Below are positions 25,538 to 34,600 of a DNA stretch of 46,361 nt, piece after piece (position 1 is the first letter of the stretch; each line of letters begins with the position of its first letter). The notes beneath the pieces are model-generated. The model was not told the DNA's origin. It saw only the letters and a program-made list of their open reading frames with translations, and searched no databases. The DNA lies in the NCBI GenBank assembly GCA_937902125.1, contig CALDIB010000025.1:1-46361 (forward strand), read 5' to 3'. Source of the stretch: an uncultured Treponema sp. Lineage in GTDB: Bacteria; Spirochaetota; Spirochaetia; Treponematales; Treponemataceae. Both the position numbers and the translations under genes were made by a program.

Positions 25538-26299
25538 ATGAAAGCAACTCCAAATTACAGCGTCATTTATTCCGACCAAGACATAATTGTTTTAAACAAA
25601 AAAAGCGGCCTTTGCGTGGCCGCCGACCGCTACGATGAAGAAGCCCCCCGCTTGGACTTGCTTGCCCAAAAAGAATTTGGAGAGCTTTTCGCGGTTCACA
25701 GAATCGACAAGGACACAAGCGGAATCGTGGTCTACGCCAGAAACGCGCAAGCCCACAAAGACTTGTGCGGACAATTCGCGGGCCGAAGCGTCCACAAAAT
25801 TTACCATTGCCTTGTCCGCGGCCGCCCGCTTTGGCAAGACCTTAACGTAAGCCTTGCCTTAATGCCCGACGGAGACGCCCGCCACAGAACTGTCGTAAGC
25901 AAAAGCCACGGAAAGCCTTCCATAACGGACTTTCATTTTATCGGCTCCTGCGGGCCTTTTAGCTGGATAGAAGCCAGCCCCAAAACAGGAAGAACCCACC
26001 AAATCCGCGCGCACTTGCAGGCCAACAATTTGTCCATTGTGGCAGACCCCCTTTACAGCGGGAACCAGCGGGGCGTCTATCTTTCGGAAATCAAAAAACG
26101 TTGGAACGGCGACGCGGAAAACGAGCGGCCCTTGATTGACCGCCTTGCCCTTCACGCTTGGAAAATTCAATTTGAGCATCCGACGACCCGGCAGACAGTT
26201 GAATTTACCGCGCCATATCCAAGAGATTTGGAAGCCGCCAGAAAGCAGCTTGCCAAAATTTTTGGCGTCGATCCTTTGGCTCAAGAGGAGAGTCAGTGA
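25538..26299 (+). CDS. RluA-family pseudouridine synthase
   Basis: A 253-residue enzyme that isomerises uridine to pseudouridine in rRNA or tRNA. The catalytic motif HRIDKDTSGIVVYARN (Asp57) is canonical, and TGRTHQIRAHLQ and ADPLY are the other RluA blocks. No S4 domain is present, so it is of the short RluA/TruC-like type. The target site cannot be told. Its TGA overlaps the ATG of the omptin-like gene (TGATG), an unusual coupling of an RNA modifier with an outer-membrane protease. Confidence 0.92.
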   Translation: MKATPNYSVIYSDQDIIVLNKKSGLCVAADRYDEEAPRLDLLAQKEFGELFAVHRIDKDTSGIVVYARNAQAHKDLCGQFAGRSVHKIYHCLVRGRPLWQDLNVSLALMPDGDARHRTVVSKSHGKPSITDFHFIGSCGPFSWIEASPKTGRTHQIRAHLQANNLSIVADPLYSGNQRGVYLSEIKKRWNGDAENERPLIDRLALHAWKIQFEHPTTRQTVEFTAPYPRDLEAARKQLAKIFGVDPLAQEESQ

Positions 26300-27312
26300 T
26301 GAAAAAAAACATTTTATTAGCCTCCGCGCTTTTTTTGTTAGTCTCGCTTTCGCAAAATATTTTCGCGCAAAAAGACAACAAATGGCATTTTAGCCTAACG
26401 CCGACATTTGGCGCCAGAATCGGACAACACAAAGAGATTGTTTGGACAAACAAAAAGTCAAACGGAGAGACCTACAAGCTGAGTGAATTGGTTTACGACC
26501 TTATGCCAGCCTGGCATTTGGGCGTGGCTATCAGCGCCGAAAAAAAGCGCTTTGCCCTGCGCTTTATGAGCAAGTTTTTTTTGGCGGCAAAGTCTGGAAT
26601 TCTAACCGACTCCGACTGGCAAAATGACGATAAATTTTCAAACGGCGACACCTCCACAAAAACAAATTACTCGACGCACACGCTATTGCTTGACAGCTGC
26701 ATGAACAGCGGATTTGCCGGATACGACTTGGAATTGCAAAGCGACCTTAAATTCAAGCCAGTCTCATTCTTGACTCTACGGCCTCTGCTTTCGGTCAACG
26801 CGCAATACATGAAATTCAGCGCCAAAGACGGAACAACCTATTATGGCAAGGTCATCGGAAATTCATACGCCTCTTATGACGATGAAAAAAATGTTGAAAT
26901 TACAAATCTTTCTGGAAAAGTAATTGACTACGACGTTTACAATTTTTTTCTTTGGACAGGAATCAAGGCGGAGTTCGCGCCAAGCCAAAAAGTGACGCTT
27001 TTTCTTTCAACCGAAATTTCGCCAGTTTCATTTTTTTTGGACTTTGACCATCATATAAGAACTAAGAACGAATATGCGGAAATGGCGCTTTCATACTTTT
27101 ACGCTTTTAGACAAAAAATCGGCGCTGAATTCAAGTTGAACGATTCAATCCAATTTTGCCAGACAGCGACTTTTGTAATGAACGGAGAAAGCAAGGGCGC
27201 GATGTACCAAAAAAACGAATCTGAAAAAAAATACACAAAGCAAACAAAATCTGAAGGCGGCGGACAACTTCTCTATGTGGACATTGATTTTTCGCTGAAA
27301 TTTTCGTGGTGA
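26299..27312 (+). CDS. Omptin-family outer-membrane protease homologue
   Basis: A 337-residue protein with a signal peptide (MKKNILLASALFLLVSLSQNIFA). Several blocks follow OmpT: LSELVYDLMPAWHLGVAI (OmpT VSQLDW...DLMPQISIGAA), TDSDWQNDD with the Asp-x-Asp pair (Asp104, Asp106, matching Asp83/Asp85), and DFDHHIR where Asp250-x-His252 matches the catalytic Asp210-x-His212. It should form a ten-stranded barrel cleaving surface peptides, usually next to basic residues. The ATG overlaps the upstream TGA. GGAG at 26287 serves as ribosome site. A frame from GTG 26296 is one codon longer and less likely. Confidence 0.75.
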   Translation: MKKNILLASALFLLVSLSQNIFAQKDNKWHFSLTPTFGARIGQHKEIVWTNKKSNGETYKLSELVYDLMPAWHLGVAISAEKKRFALRFMSKFFLAAKSGILTDSDWQNDDKFSNGDTSTKTNYSTHTLLLDSCMNSGFAGYDLELQSDLKFKPVSFLTLRPLLSVNAQYMKFSAKDGTTYYGKVIGNSYASYDDEKNVEITNLSGKVIDYDVYNFFLWTGIKAEFAPSQKVTLFLSTEISPVSFFLDFDHHIRTKNEYAEMALSYFYAFRQKIGAEFKLNDSIQFCQTATFVMNGESKGAMYQKNESEKKYTKQTKSEGGGQLLYVDIDFSLKFSW

Positions 27313-27342
27313 CACTCTATAGCAAAAACTCGCGGAATGTGA

Positions 27343-27348
27343 TATAAT
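27343..27348 (+). promoter_or_regulatory. Likely -10 box of the cytidylate-kinase-like gene
   Basis: TATAAT stands 26 nt before the ATG at 27375. AAGGAG lies between them. The -35 at 17 bp (TAGCAA) is weak. Confidence 0.45.
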
Positions 27349-27374
27349 AACGGTCACTGAACAAGGAGAATCAA

Positions 27375-28004
27375 ATGAAAAAAATAATAACAATCAGCCG
27401 CGAATACGGCAGCGGCGGAAGCGAAATTGGAAAAATTGTCGCCGAGCGCTTGGGCTGGAAATATTACGACAAGCAGCTTATCGACCTTGCCGCCGATGAA
27501 AGCGGCCTTTCGCCAAAGTTCATCGAAAAAAGCGAGCAAAGCCTTTCAAGCGGCTGGCTTTACAATATGATGCTCGGCTCAAACTATTCCACCAACTACG
27601 CCGTGGCCGCCGCGCCAAACACAGTTCCCTTGGTTGACCAAATTTACAACGCGCAAAGAACGATAATACTCAAGGTCGCAAAAGAGTCTCCTTGCGTAAT
27701 CGTGGGCCGCTGCGCCGACTACATTCTTCACACCAGCGAAGAATTTTCTGACAACGACACGCTGAACCTTTTTGTCTACGCGTCGCCGGAAGACAGAATC
27801 AAGCGCGCCGTCGAAGCTTACAAGATTCCTGAAAAAGACGCAAAAAAGACAATCTCTCAAGTGAACAAGCGCCGCGCCAACCATTACAACACATTTACGG
27901 AATGGACATGGGGCGCCTACGAGCACTACGACATGCTCTTGAACAGCTCATACGCGGGAATCAAAGGAACGGCGGAACTTATCGTTCAAGCCGCCCAAGC
28001 CTAA
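27375..28004 (+). CDS. Cytidylate kinase-like family protein
   Basis: A 209-residue P-loop kinase. MKKIITISREYGSGGSEIGK contains the P-loop GSGGSEIGK, followed by ERLGWKYYDKQLI as in the Cmk2-like family. VIVGRCADYILH and VNKRRANHYN are further blocks. These proteins resemble CMP kinase, but their substrate is not established. AAGGAG is spaced 7 nt from the ATG. It is separated from the omptin-like gene by 62 nt and ends at a shared convergent terminator. Confidence 0.88.
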   Translation: MKKIITISREYGSGGSEIGKIVAERLGWKYYDKQLIDLAADESGLSPKFIEKSEQSLSSGWLYNMMLGSNYSTNYAVAAAPNTVPLVDQIYNAQRTIILKVAKESPCVIVGRCADYILHTSEEFSDNDTLNLFVYASPEDRIKRAVEAYKIPEKDAKKTISQVNKRRANHYNTFTEWTWGAYEHYDMLLNSSYAGIKGTAELIVQAAQA

Positions 28005-28014
28005 AGCCTGCCGG

Positions 28015-28042
28015 AAAGGCGCCGTAAAAAAGCGGCGCTTTT
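28015..28042. terminator. Bidirectional terminator between convergent genes
   Basis: GCGCCG (28019-28024) and CGGCGC (28033-28038) enclose an A-rich loop, extended by AAAG and CTTTT arms. It lies between the kinase-like gene and the last CNNM-like gene, whose stop is at 28043. Confidence 0.75.
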
Positions 28043-29311
28043 CTACAATTTTATTCTGACCGTTTTTATCCTTCTTTGGGACTGGTCTTCCACAACAAAA
28101 AGCGCGCGGCCGTCTCTGACTGCTTCTCCGGACGACGGAAGCGCGTCAAATTTTTCCATCAAAAAGCCCGCCAAAGTGTCGTAGTCTTCGCTAAACAGAT
28201 TTAAATTTAGAATCGAATTCAAGTCATTAAGGCGCATGTCGCCTGGAACCAAAAATTCTTTTGGCGAAAGAATTTTTATCCGCTCTTCCGCAGGGATTTC
28301 TTGGTGCTTGTTTCCGGCGTCGCTCATTCTTCCGAACAAGCCGCGCATAACGTCGTCAAGGGTGACAATTCCGGCAGTGCAGCCCTGCTCGTCAAGCGCC
28401 ACCGCAAAGGAGAGGTTTTCCTTTTTTAGGGTTTGAATCAATTCAATTACGGAAAAAGTTTCTGGAACGTAAAGGGGCGCGCTCATGTAGTCAACGATAA
28501 AAAAAGCGCCCGGCATGTTCCGCTCAAACAAAACGTCTTTGTAATACAAAACGCCGGTGACATTTTCCTTTGATTCCTTATAAACAGGCAAATGGGAATA
28601 GCCGGAATTTTTAAAGGCTTCCACAACTTGGCTTCTTGTGTCGCTTTCTTTTATGTATGTCACAAGGGAGCGGTGCTTCATTATGTTGTGAACCGTCAAG
28701 TCCGAGATTTCCAAAATTTTATCCAGCATGTTCTTTTCGGATTTTTCAAGCGCTCCGTCGTCAGCCCCAGCTTGTATCAAAGTCCGCAACTCGCCCTCTT
28801 CCACAATTGAATCGTTTTCCTTCCAAAACTTGTTCACAAAAAAAGCGGTTCCCTTTGACACTTGTGAAAAAATCCAAACCACGGGCCAAAACGCGCTTCT
28901 TAAAAATTCCAAGGGAACCGCGTTCCTCGCGGCAATTTTGTCCGTCCTGTCCTCAAGGCCGGCCACCGTTTTTGGAATGATTTCGCCAAAGACCGTGACA
29001 AAAAAAGTTATGGCCGCCGTAGCCAGCGCCACGCCCTTGTCGCCGGCCAGCTCTATGGCAAGCGCCGTCGCGATTGAAGAGGCCAGCGTGTTGATGAAAT
29101 TTATTCCGATAAGAACAACCGTCAAAAGACTGTCCATGTCGGCGCGAAGACGGGCCACTCGTTTGGCGCCAGGCTTTCTCCCCCGAAGCATTTTTCGGAC
29201 GCGAATGTTTGTCATTGAAAGATAGGCGGTTTCGCTTCCAGCAAAAAAAGCGATTAGCCAAACCAGCAAAAGGAGAAGAAAGAGCGTCCTGCAAATTCCA
29301 AGCCAATTCAT
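28043..29311 (-). CDS. CNNM/CorC-like (TlyC, hemolysin-family) membrane protein 2
   Basis: A 422-residue protein with a DUF21 transmembrane domain (residues 1 to about 180: LLLLLVWLIAFFAGSETAYLS, INFINTLASSIAT, VTVFGEIIPKT), a pair of CBS domains (VHNIMKHRSLVTY, MSAPLYVPETFSVIELI) and a C-terminal CorC_HlyC domain. Homologues take part in magnesium and other divalent cation transport. The hemolysin name is historical. Its ATG overlaps the TGA of the paralogue upstream (ATGA, 29308-29311) with GGAGG before it, so the two may form a heterodimer (inference). Confidence 0.9.
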   Translation of the reverse strand: MNWLGICRTLFLLLLLVWLIAFFAGSETAYLSMTNIRVRKMLRGRKPGAKRVARLRADMDSLLTVVLIGINFINTLASSIATALAIELAGDKGVALATAAITFFVTVFGEIIPKTVAGLEDRTDKIAARNAVPLEFLRSAFWPVVWIFSQVSKGTAFFVNKFWKENDSIVEEGELRTLIQAGADDGALEKSEKNMLDKILEISDLTVHNIMKHRSLVTYIKESDTRSQVVEAFKNSGYSHLPVYKESKENVTGVLYYKDVLFERNMPGAFFIVDYMSAPLYVPETFSVIELIQTLKKENLSFAVALDEQGCTAGIVTLDDVMRGLFGRMSDAGNKHQEIPAEERIKILSPKEFLVPGDMRLNDLNSILNLNLFSEDYDTLAGFLMEKFDALPSSGEAVRDGRALFVVEDQSQRRIKTVRIKL

Positions 29312-30606
29312 TCGCCGTCCTCCCCTTCCCGCCTTTCATGAACAAAGCGGACGCTTTCTATTCTTAGGCCGTCCATTTCTTGAACTTCAAGGCGCCAACC
29401 GTCATAAGAAAGAACGTCTCCAGTTTCCGCGATGCGGCCAAGTTTTTCCATAATCCAGCCGCCGACGCTTTCGTTTATGTTTGAGTCAAAATTTGTTCTA
29501 AGGGATTCGTTTATGTCAGAAAGCCGCGTCGTTCCTTTTAATTCAAATTGCTCTTTGTCGGAGGGAACCACGGAAGAAATGTTGGCGCTTTTTGAAAACT
29601 CTGAAATCGACGCGCCGAACATTTCGGCGGCGATGTCTTCCTTTGTCAAGATTCCTTCAGTGCCTGAATATTCGTCAACGACAATCGCCATCGCCTGACG
29701 GTTTTCCCGCAATATTTGCTGGGTTGACGACATGTTTTTTGTTCCAAGAATGAACAAGGGCGGCCGCATGACGCTCCGCAAAGAAAAAGAACTTTTGTCG
29801 CCGGAATAAAAAAGCAAGTCCTTAATGTAAACCGTTCCAACAATGTCGTCGATGTCCCGGCGGTAAACAGGAAAGCGGGAAAAGGCCGTCCGCCTGCTCA
29901 ATTCCAAAACCTTGTCGTAACTGTCGTCAATGTGGACAAAGGCAATTTGCTTTCTGGGAATCATTATGTCCTGCGCCTCAAGGTCGGTGAACTTAAAGAC
30001 GCGGTTCATCAAATTTTTTTCGCCGGGAACTATGATTCCGCTTTCGGCGCTAACATCCAAAAAAGTTTTTATGTCTTCAACGGTAAAAGCTTCTTCTTCG
30101 TTTTTTACTTTTATTCCCCGCAAAAAAAGTACCGCGCGGGAAACTGCCGTAAAAACCAAAACTATAGGCCCCATGACAATTACGACAAACTGAACAAAGC
30201 CGCTCAAGCCGTAGGCTATTGGGTCCGGGTGGCGGGTGCATACAGCCTTTGGGGTTATTTCGCCAAAGACCAAAAGCAAAAGCGTGGCGATAAAGGTTGT
30301 GATTGCGATTGCCTTGCTTCCAAAAACTTTTAGGGCAAAGGCCGTAAGAATGGCGCTGAGCATAACGTTGACCAAATCGTTTGAGACAAGAAGGGTGTTT
30401 ATCATCCGCTCTTTTTTTCTCAAAAGTTTGGCCACCCTTAAAGCCCGCTTGTTTCCCGCCCGGCAACGGACGCGCAAGCGCAATTTGTTCACAGACAAAA
30501 AAGCGCTTTCGCTTATGGAAAAAAGCATTGAAAGGGTGACCAAGACGGCCGCCGAAATTGCCAGCGCGGGAATGGATATGTCAGAAACAGAGGGAGGCTC
30601 GCTCAT
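29308..30606 (-). CDS. CNNM/CorC-like (TlyC, hemolysin-family) membrane protein 1
   Basis: A 432-residue paralogue of the next gene, with the same order: DUF21 membrane domain (SISESAFLSVNKLRLR, LVSNDLVNVML, LLVFGEITPKAV), CBS pair (AQDIMIPRKQIAFVHI, MRPPLFILGTKNMSS, VVDEYSGTEGILT) and a C-terminal CorC_HlyC domain (KEQFELKGTTRLSDINESL). Its ATG overlaps the TAA of the thioredoxin-like lipoprotein gene by one base (TAATG). The sequence VDEYSGTEGI is the best conserved block of the family. Confidence 0.92.
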   Translation of the reverse strand: MSEPPSVSDISIPALAISAAVLVTLSMLFSISESAFLSVNKLRLRVRCRAGNKRALRVAKLLRKKERMINTLLVSNDLVNVMLSAILTAFALKVFGSKAIAITTFIATLLLLVFGEITPKAVCTRHPDPIAYGLSGFVQFVVIVMGPIVLVFTAVSRAVLFLRGIKVKNEEEAFTVEDIKTFLDVSAESGIIVPGEKNLMNRVFKFTDLEAQDIMIPRKQIAFVHIDDSYDKVLELSRRTAFSRFPVYRRDIDDIVGTVYIKDLLFYSGDKSSFSLRSVMRPPLFILGTKNMSSTQQILRENRQAMAIVVDEYSGTEGILTKEDIAAEMFGASISEFSKSANISSVVPSDKEQFELKGTTRLSDINESLRTNFDSNINESVGGWIMEKLGRIAETGDVLSYDGWRLEVQEMDGLRIESVRFVHERREGEDGE

Positions 30607-31625
30607 TATTGGGCGTCGCCCTCATCAAAAGCGCCGGACTCTTCGGCGGCTTTCTTTGCCGCGGTTTGCTTTTGGTCGGCCAAAATTTTTTCTTGGCGGT
30701 CAAGCAAAAGGCGGCAACGCTCGGCCAACGGAGAATTTGGATCCAAGTCTTTGGCCGCGTTCAAATAGCCGATTATCTTTTCTGAATTTTCCACGCTGGG
30801 AGAATTGTTTCCAGTAATGTAAGCCGCGGCAAAATAGCTTCTTTGCTTTTCTTCAACAGAAAGAAATTTTGACTGCAATGGCTCCAAGTAGCACTCCACG
30901 GCTTTTTCAGGCTCCCGGCGCAAATAGCAATCCATGGCCTTTGTGGAAGCTCGGGCAAGCAAATGCTTTCCCACAAGTCCGCTTTGGTTCTTTTTGTCAA
31001 GCTTAATAACCTCGTCGCTCAGCGCGCGAAGCTGGTAGCGGTAATTCGCCCTTGTTCCCTCGTAAAGCTCGTCGATTTTTTTTACTTTGTCAACGCCTTT
31101 TGCCTGGTCAATTTCAGAAAGCAAATTTTCCATTGCCTCTATGTTTTTTCTGTCAACTTCGATTATTTCGGAAAACTCTTTGACATTTTTGGCCGGCAAA
31201 TAACTGACGTTTGAAATGACATAGCCCTGCTTTGTCAAAATCAAGACGGCCGGCGTTGACTCCGCCCCGTAAATGACGGCGGCTCTCATGTCCCGCTCGT
31301 TTCTCGCCTCGTCAAAATTTTCCGACTTCTTGGAAAACCGCTCCCGGCTGTAATCGATTTGGCAAGTTTCAAATTCCGCTCCAATTTTTTCGCCGTAATC
31401 GTCAGCGTGAAGAACGCCGTTCACAAGGCTCTCGTTCAAGCCGCCGTCCTCAAGCTTTGTAAAAAAGAGCAAAAGTTTTTTGCCGCTTTTTTTTGAAGCC
31501 TTGAGCGCGCTTTCAAGGTCGGTGTAAATTCCATAGTCGTCCTTGACGATTTTTTTTCCGCAAGAAGAAAAAACAACTGCGGCAAAAGCGCAAGCGGCGA
31601 AAATTTTAAGAATCTTTTTTTTCAT
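30606..31625 (-). CDS. Thioredoxin-like fold lipoprotein
   Basis: A 339-residue lipoprotein: MKKKILKIFAACAFAAVV then FSSC, with Cys22 as lipid anchor. Residues about 35-150 have the layout of a thioredoxin fold (SGKKLLLFFTKLEDGG, TPAVLILTKQGYVISN with the cis-Pro position), but the CxxC site is replaced by KLEDGG, so it is not a disulfide oxidoreductase. The C-terminal half is helical and TPR-like (REPEKAVECYLEPL, LNAAKDLDPNSPLAERC). It starts 9 nt after purL, with AGGAT overlapping the purL stop codon, and is coupled to the CNNM-like genes. Confidence 0.7.
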   Translation of the reverse strand: MKKKILKIFAACAFAAVVFSSCGKKIVKDDYGIYTDLESALKASKKSGKKLLLFFTKLEDGGLNESLVNGVLHADDYGEKIGAEFETCQIDYSRERFSKKSENFDEARNERDMRAAVIYGAESTPAVLILTKQGYVISNVSYLPAKNVKEFSEIIEVDRKNIEAMENLLSEIDQAKGVDKVKKIDELYEGTRANYRYQLRALSDEVIKLDKKNQSGLVGKHLLARASTKAMDCYLRREPEKAVECYLEPLQSKFLSVEEKQRSYFAAAYITGNNSPSVENSEKIIGYLNAAKDLDPNSPLAERCRLLLDRQEKILADQKQTAAKKAAEESGAFDEGDAQ

Positions 31626-31634
31626 TTTAAAATC

Positions 31635-34600
31635 CTATTTGAACCAACTGACGCCGGCGGCAAAAATGTTCTGGCAAGAATTTTCAAAATTATTTGTCAG
31701 AGGATTTCCCGCGACGTTTTTAATCAAGTCTCCGCTGGCTCCGTTCAAGTCGTTTCCAATGGTTCGCTCGCTGTGGCCCATCTTTCCAAGAACGCGGCCG
31801 TCAGGACTTGTCATTCCCTCAATCGCGAACATGGAGCCGTTTGGATTGTCCGGCTCAAGGATTGCAGGTTCGCCCTTTTCGTCAACATATTGGCTGAAGA
31901 CTTGTCCCTTGGCGAACAATTCCTTGGCCAAGCGGGGACTTACAATCACTCTTCCTTCGCCGTGGCTGATTGGAACCAAATGTATTCTTTGGTCGATGAC
32001 CGAAGCGTTCTTTGCCCAAGGACTTATGGCGCTCACCATTCTTGTTCTGACAACCCGCGAAATGTGGCGGCCAATAGTGTTGAAGGTAAGCGTTGGAAGT
32101 TCCCCGCTGGGCTCACGAATTTCTCCGTAAGGAACAAGGCCTGTTTTTATCAAGGCTTGGAAGCCGTTGCAGATTCCCAAAACAAGGCCGTCCCGCTTTT
32201 TAAGAAGGTTCATAATTTGCTCGGAAACCCTTCCTTCCCGCAAAACGTTTGCGATGTATTTTCCGGAACCGTCAGGCTCATCGCCCGCGCTAAAGCCTCC
32301 GCTCAAAGCCAAGATTTGCGCCTTCTTCAAGGCCTTGACCAATTCGTCAAGGGAATCGCTCAAGGCTTGGCTTGTGTTGTTTCTAAAGACCAAAATTTTA
32401 GTTTCGGCTCCAGCCAAGTCGAAGGCGCGGGCCATGTCGTATTCGCAGTTGGTTCCGGGGAACACAGGAATCAAGACGCGGGGCTTTTTCTTGCAAATGT
32501 TGAAGCTGGGATTGGCCCTGGCGTCGCTCAAAGAAACGTGAACTCCCTTGGCAAATTCAGGAAGCTCCTCTTGTGGCTCTGCGGAACTGACAGGCGGGAA
32601 CACTTCCGCCAAAGTTTTTTCCCAAGCCTTTTCCGCGTCCAAAATTTTTATGGAGGCGGTGGAAGCCTTTGTCTTTCCTTGGACTATGATTTTTGGCTCT
32701 TCGATTGTGGTTCCCAAAAATTCCAAAGTTCCCTGAACGAAATTTTCGCCTTCAAGATTTTCTTCCGTTTCAATTATAATCGAACCGTAAAGGGGAAGGA
32801 ACAAGTCCTTGGCCTTGGCGGGCTTTTCCATCTTGGCGCCGATTCTGTTTCCCATGGCCATCTTGGTCACGGCCTCGGCTATTCCGCCGGCGCGGACAGG
32901 ATACATGGCGCGGATTTTTCCGGCGGCGTTTAAATTGTAAACCAAGCGGGAATTTGCTTTAAACGCCTCGTAGTCTGGAACAAGCAATTCCGAATACGGA
33001 ACTTTCACAATGTAAATGTTGGAGCCGGCTTTTTTGAACGAGCCGCTTCGAACATTTTGCGCCTCGTCGTGGCCCACGGCAAAACTTACAAGGGTATGGG
33101 GAACGTTGAGTTTTTCAAAAGTTCCGCTCATGCTGTCCTTTCCGCCGATGCTGGCCGTTCCCATGGCGTTTTGCGCGGTGATGGAACCAAGCAAGGCGGC
33201 GGCCGGATATCCCCAAGTTTTGGGGTCTACGGCGCGGCCAAAAAATTCTTGGAACGAAAGTCTGGCCTCAAGAGGATTGGCTCCCAAACACAAAAGGTTG
33301 GCCAAGCTTGACAAAACCGAAACTTGCGCGCCGTGCCAAGGGCTCCATTCGCAAACTCGGGGATCAAAGCCGTAGGCCATAAGGCTTACAGTACTTGTTT
33401 CTCTTGGAGACTGGACAGGAATCTTCGCGGCCATTCCCGCTTCTGGAGTGGCCTGATAGCGGCCGCCGTATGGGAACAAAACCGACGACGAGCCGATGGA
33501 GCCGTCAAAGCGCTCGCCCAAGCCCCGCTGGGAGCAACACGCCAAGTCGGCCATGTTTTGAATCCAAGCGCCTTGCAAGGCTTTTGCGGTGGCGCCGGTT
33601 CCCAATTTTTTTGCTGTTGAAGGAAGGGGCTTTAAAAGCGGAGAACTGGCCGGCGCCGCCGGGCTTTCTATCAAAGCTTTGGCTTCGTGCTTGGCTCCCG
33701 CGGCGTCCAAGAATTCTCTGGCGATGTTGACAATTTCTTTTCCCCGCCAAGTCATAACAAGGCGCCTTGTGTCGGTGACGGTGGCCACCACGACGGCGTT
33801 CAAGTTTTCGGCGGCCGCGGCCTTTATGAATTTCTTGGCGTCTTTGGGACGAACGACAACGGCCATTCGCTCTTGGCTTTCAGAAATGGCAAGCTCGGTT
33901 CCGTTAAGGCCTTCGTATTTTTTGGGAACAGCGTCAAGATTGATGTTCAAGCCGGGAGCCAACTCGCCTACGGCAACGCTCACTCCGCCCGCGCCAAAAT
34001 CGTTGCAGCGGACAATCATAAGGCTTACGTCTTTGTTGCGGAACAAGCGCTGGATTTTTCGCTCTTCCACGGCGTTTCCCTTTTGGACTTCGGCGGCGGC
34101 GGCGGTCACGGATTTTTCAGTGTGGACTTTTGAAGAGCCTGTCGCTCCTCCGATTCCGTCTCGGCCTGTTCCGCCTCCAAGCAAAATCACTATGTCGCCG
34201 GCCTGGGGAGTTCCGCGGACAACATTTTTGGCTGGAGCGGCCGCAATGACGGCTCCCAGTTCCATGCGCTTTGCCGCGTATCCGGGATGGTATATTTCGT
34301 GGACTTGGCCTGTGGTCAAGCCGATTTGGTTTCCATAGCTTGAAAAGCCTTGGGCGGATTCGCGGCAAAGCTTTAGTTGCGGAAGTTTTCCTTTTATGGT
34401 CTTGCTCATGGGAACTGTCGGGTCGGCCGCTCCTGTAACCCGCATGGACTGGTAAACCCAAGAGCGTCCCGAAAGGGGGTCGCGAATGGCGCCGCCAATG
34501 CAAGTGGCCGCGCCGCCAAAGGGTTCGATTTCGGTCGGGTGGTTGTGCGTCTCGTTCTTGAACATCAAGAGCCAGCGCTCGGTCGCCTTCTTTGAGTTGG

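Noticed and set aside
28043..30606. Haemolysins
   Set aside because: The hemolysin label is historical; DUF21-CBS-CorC architecture points to cation transport.
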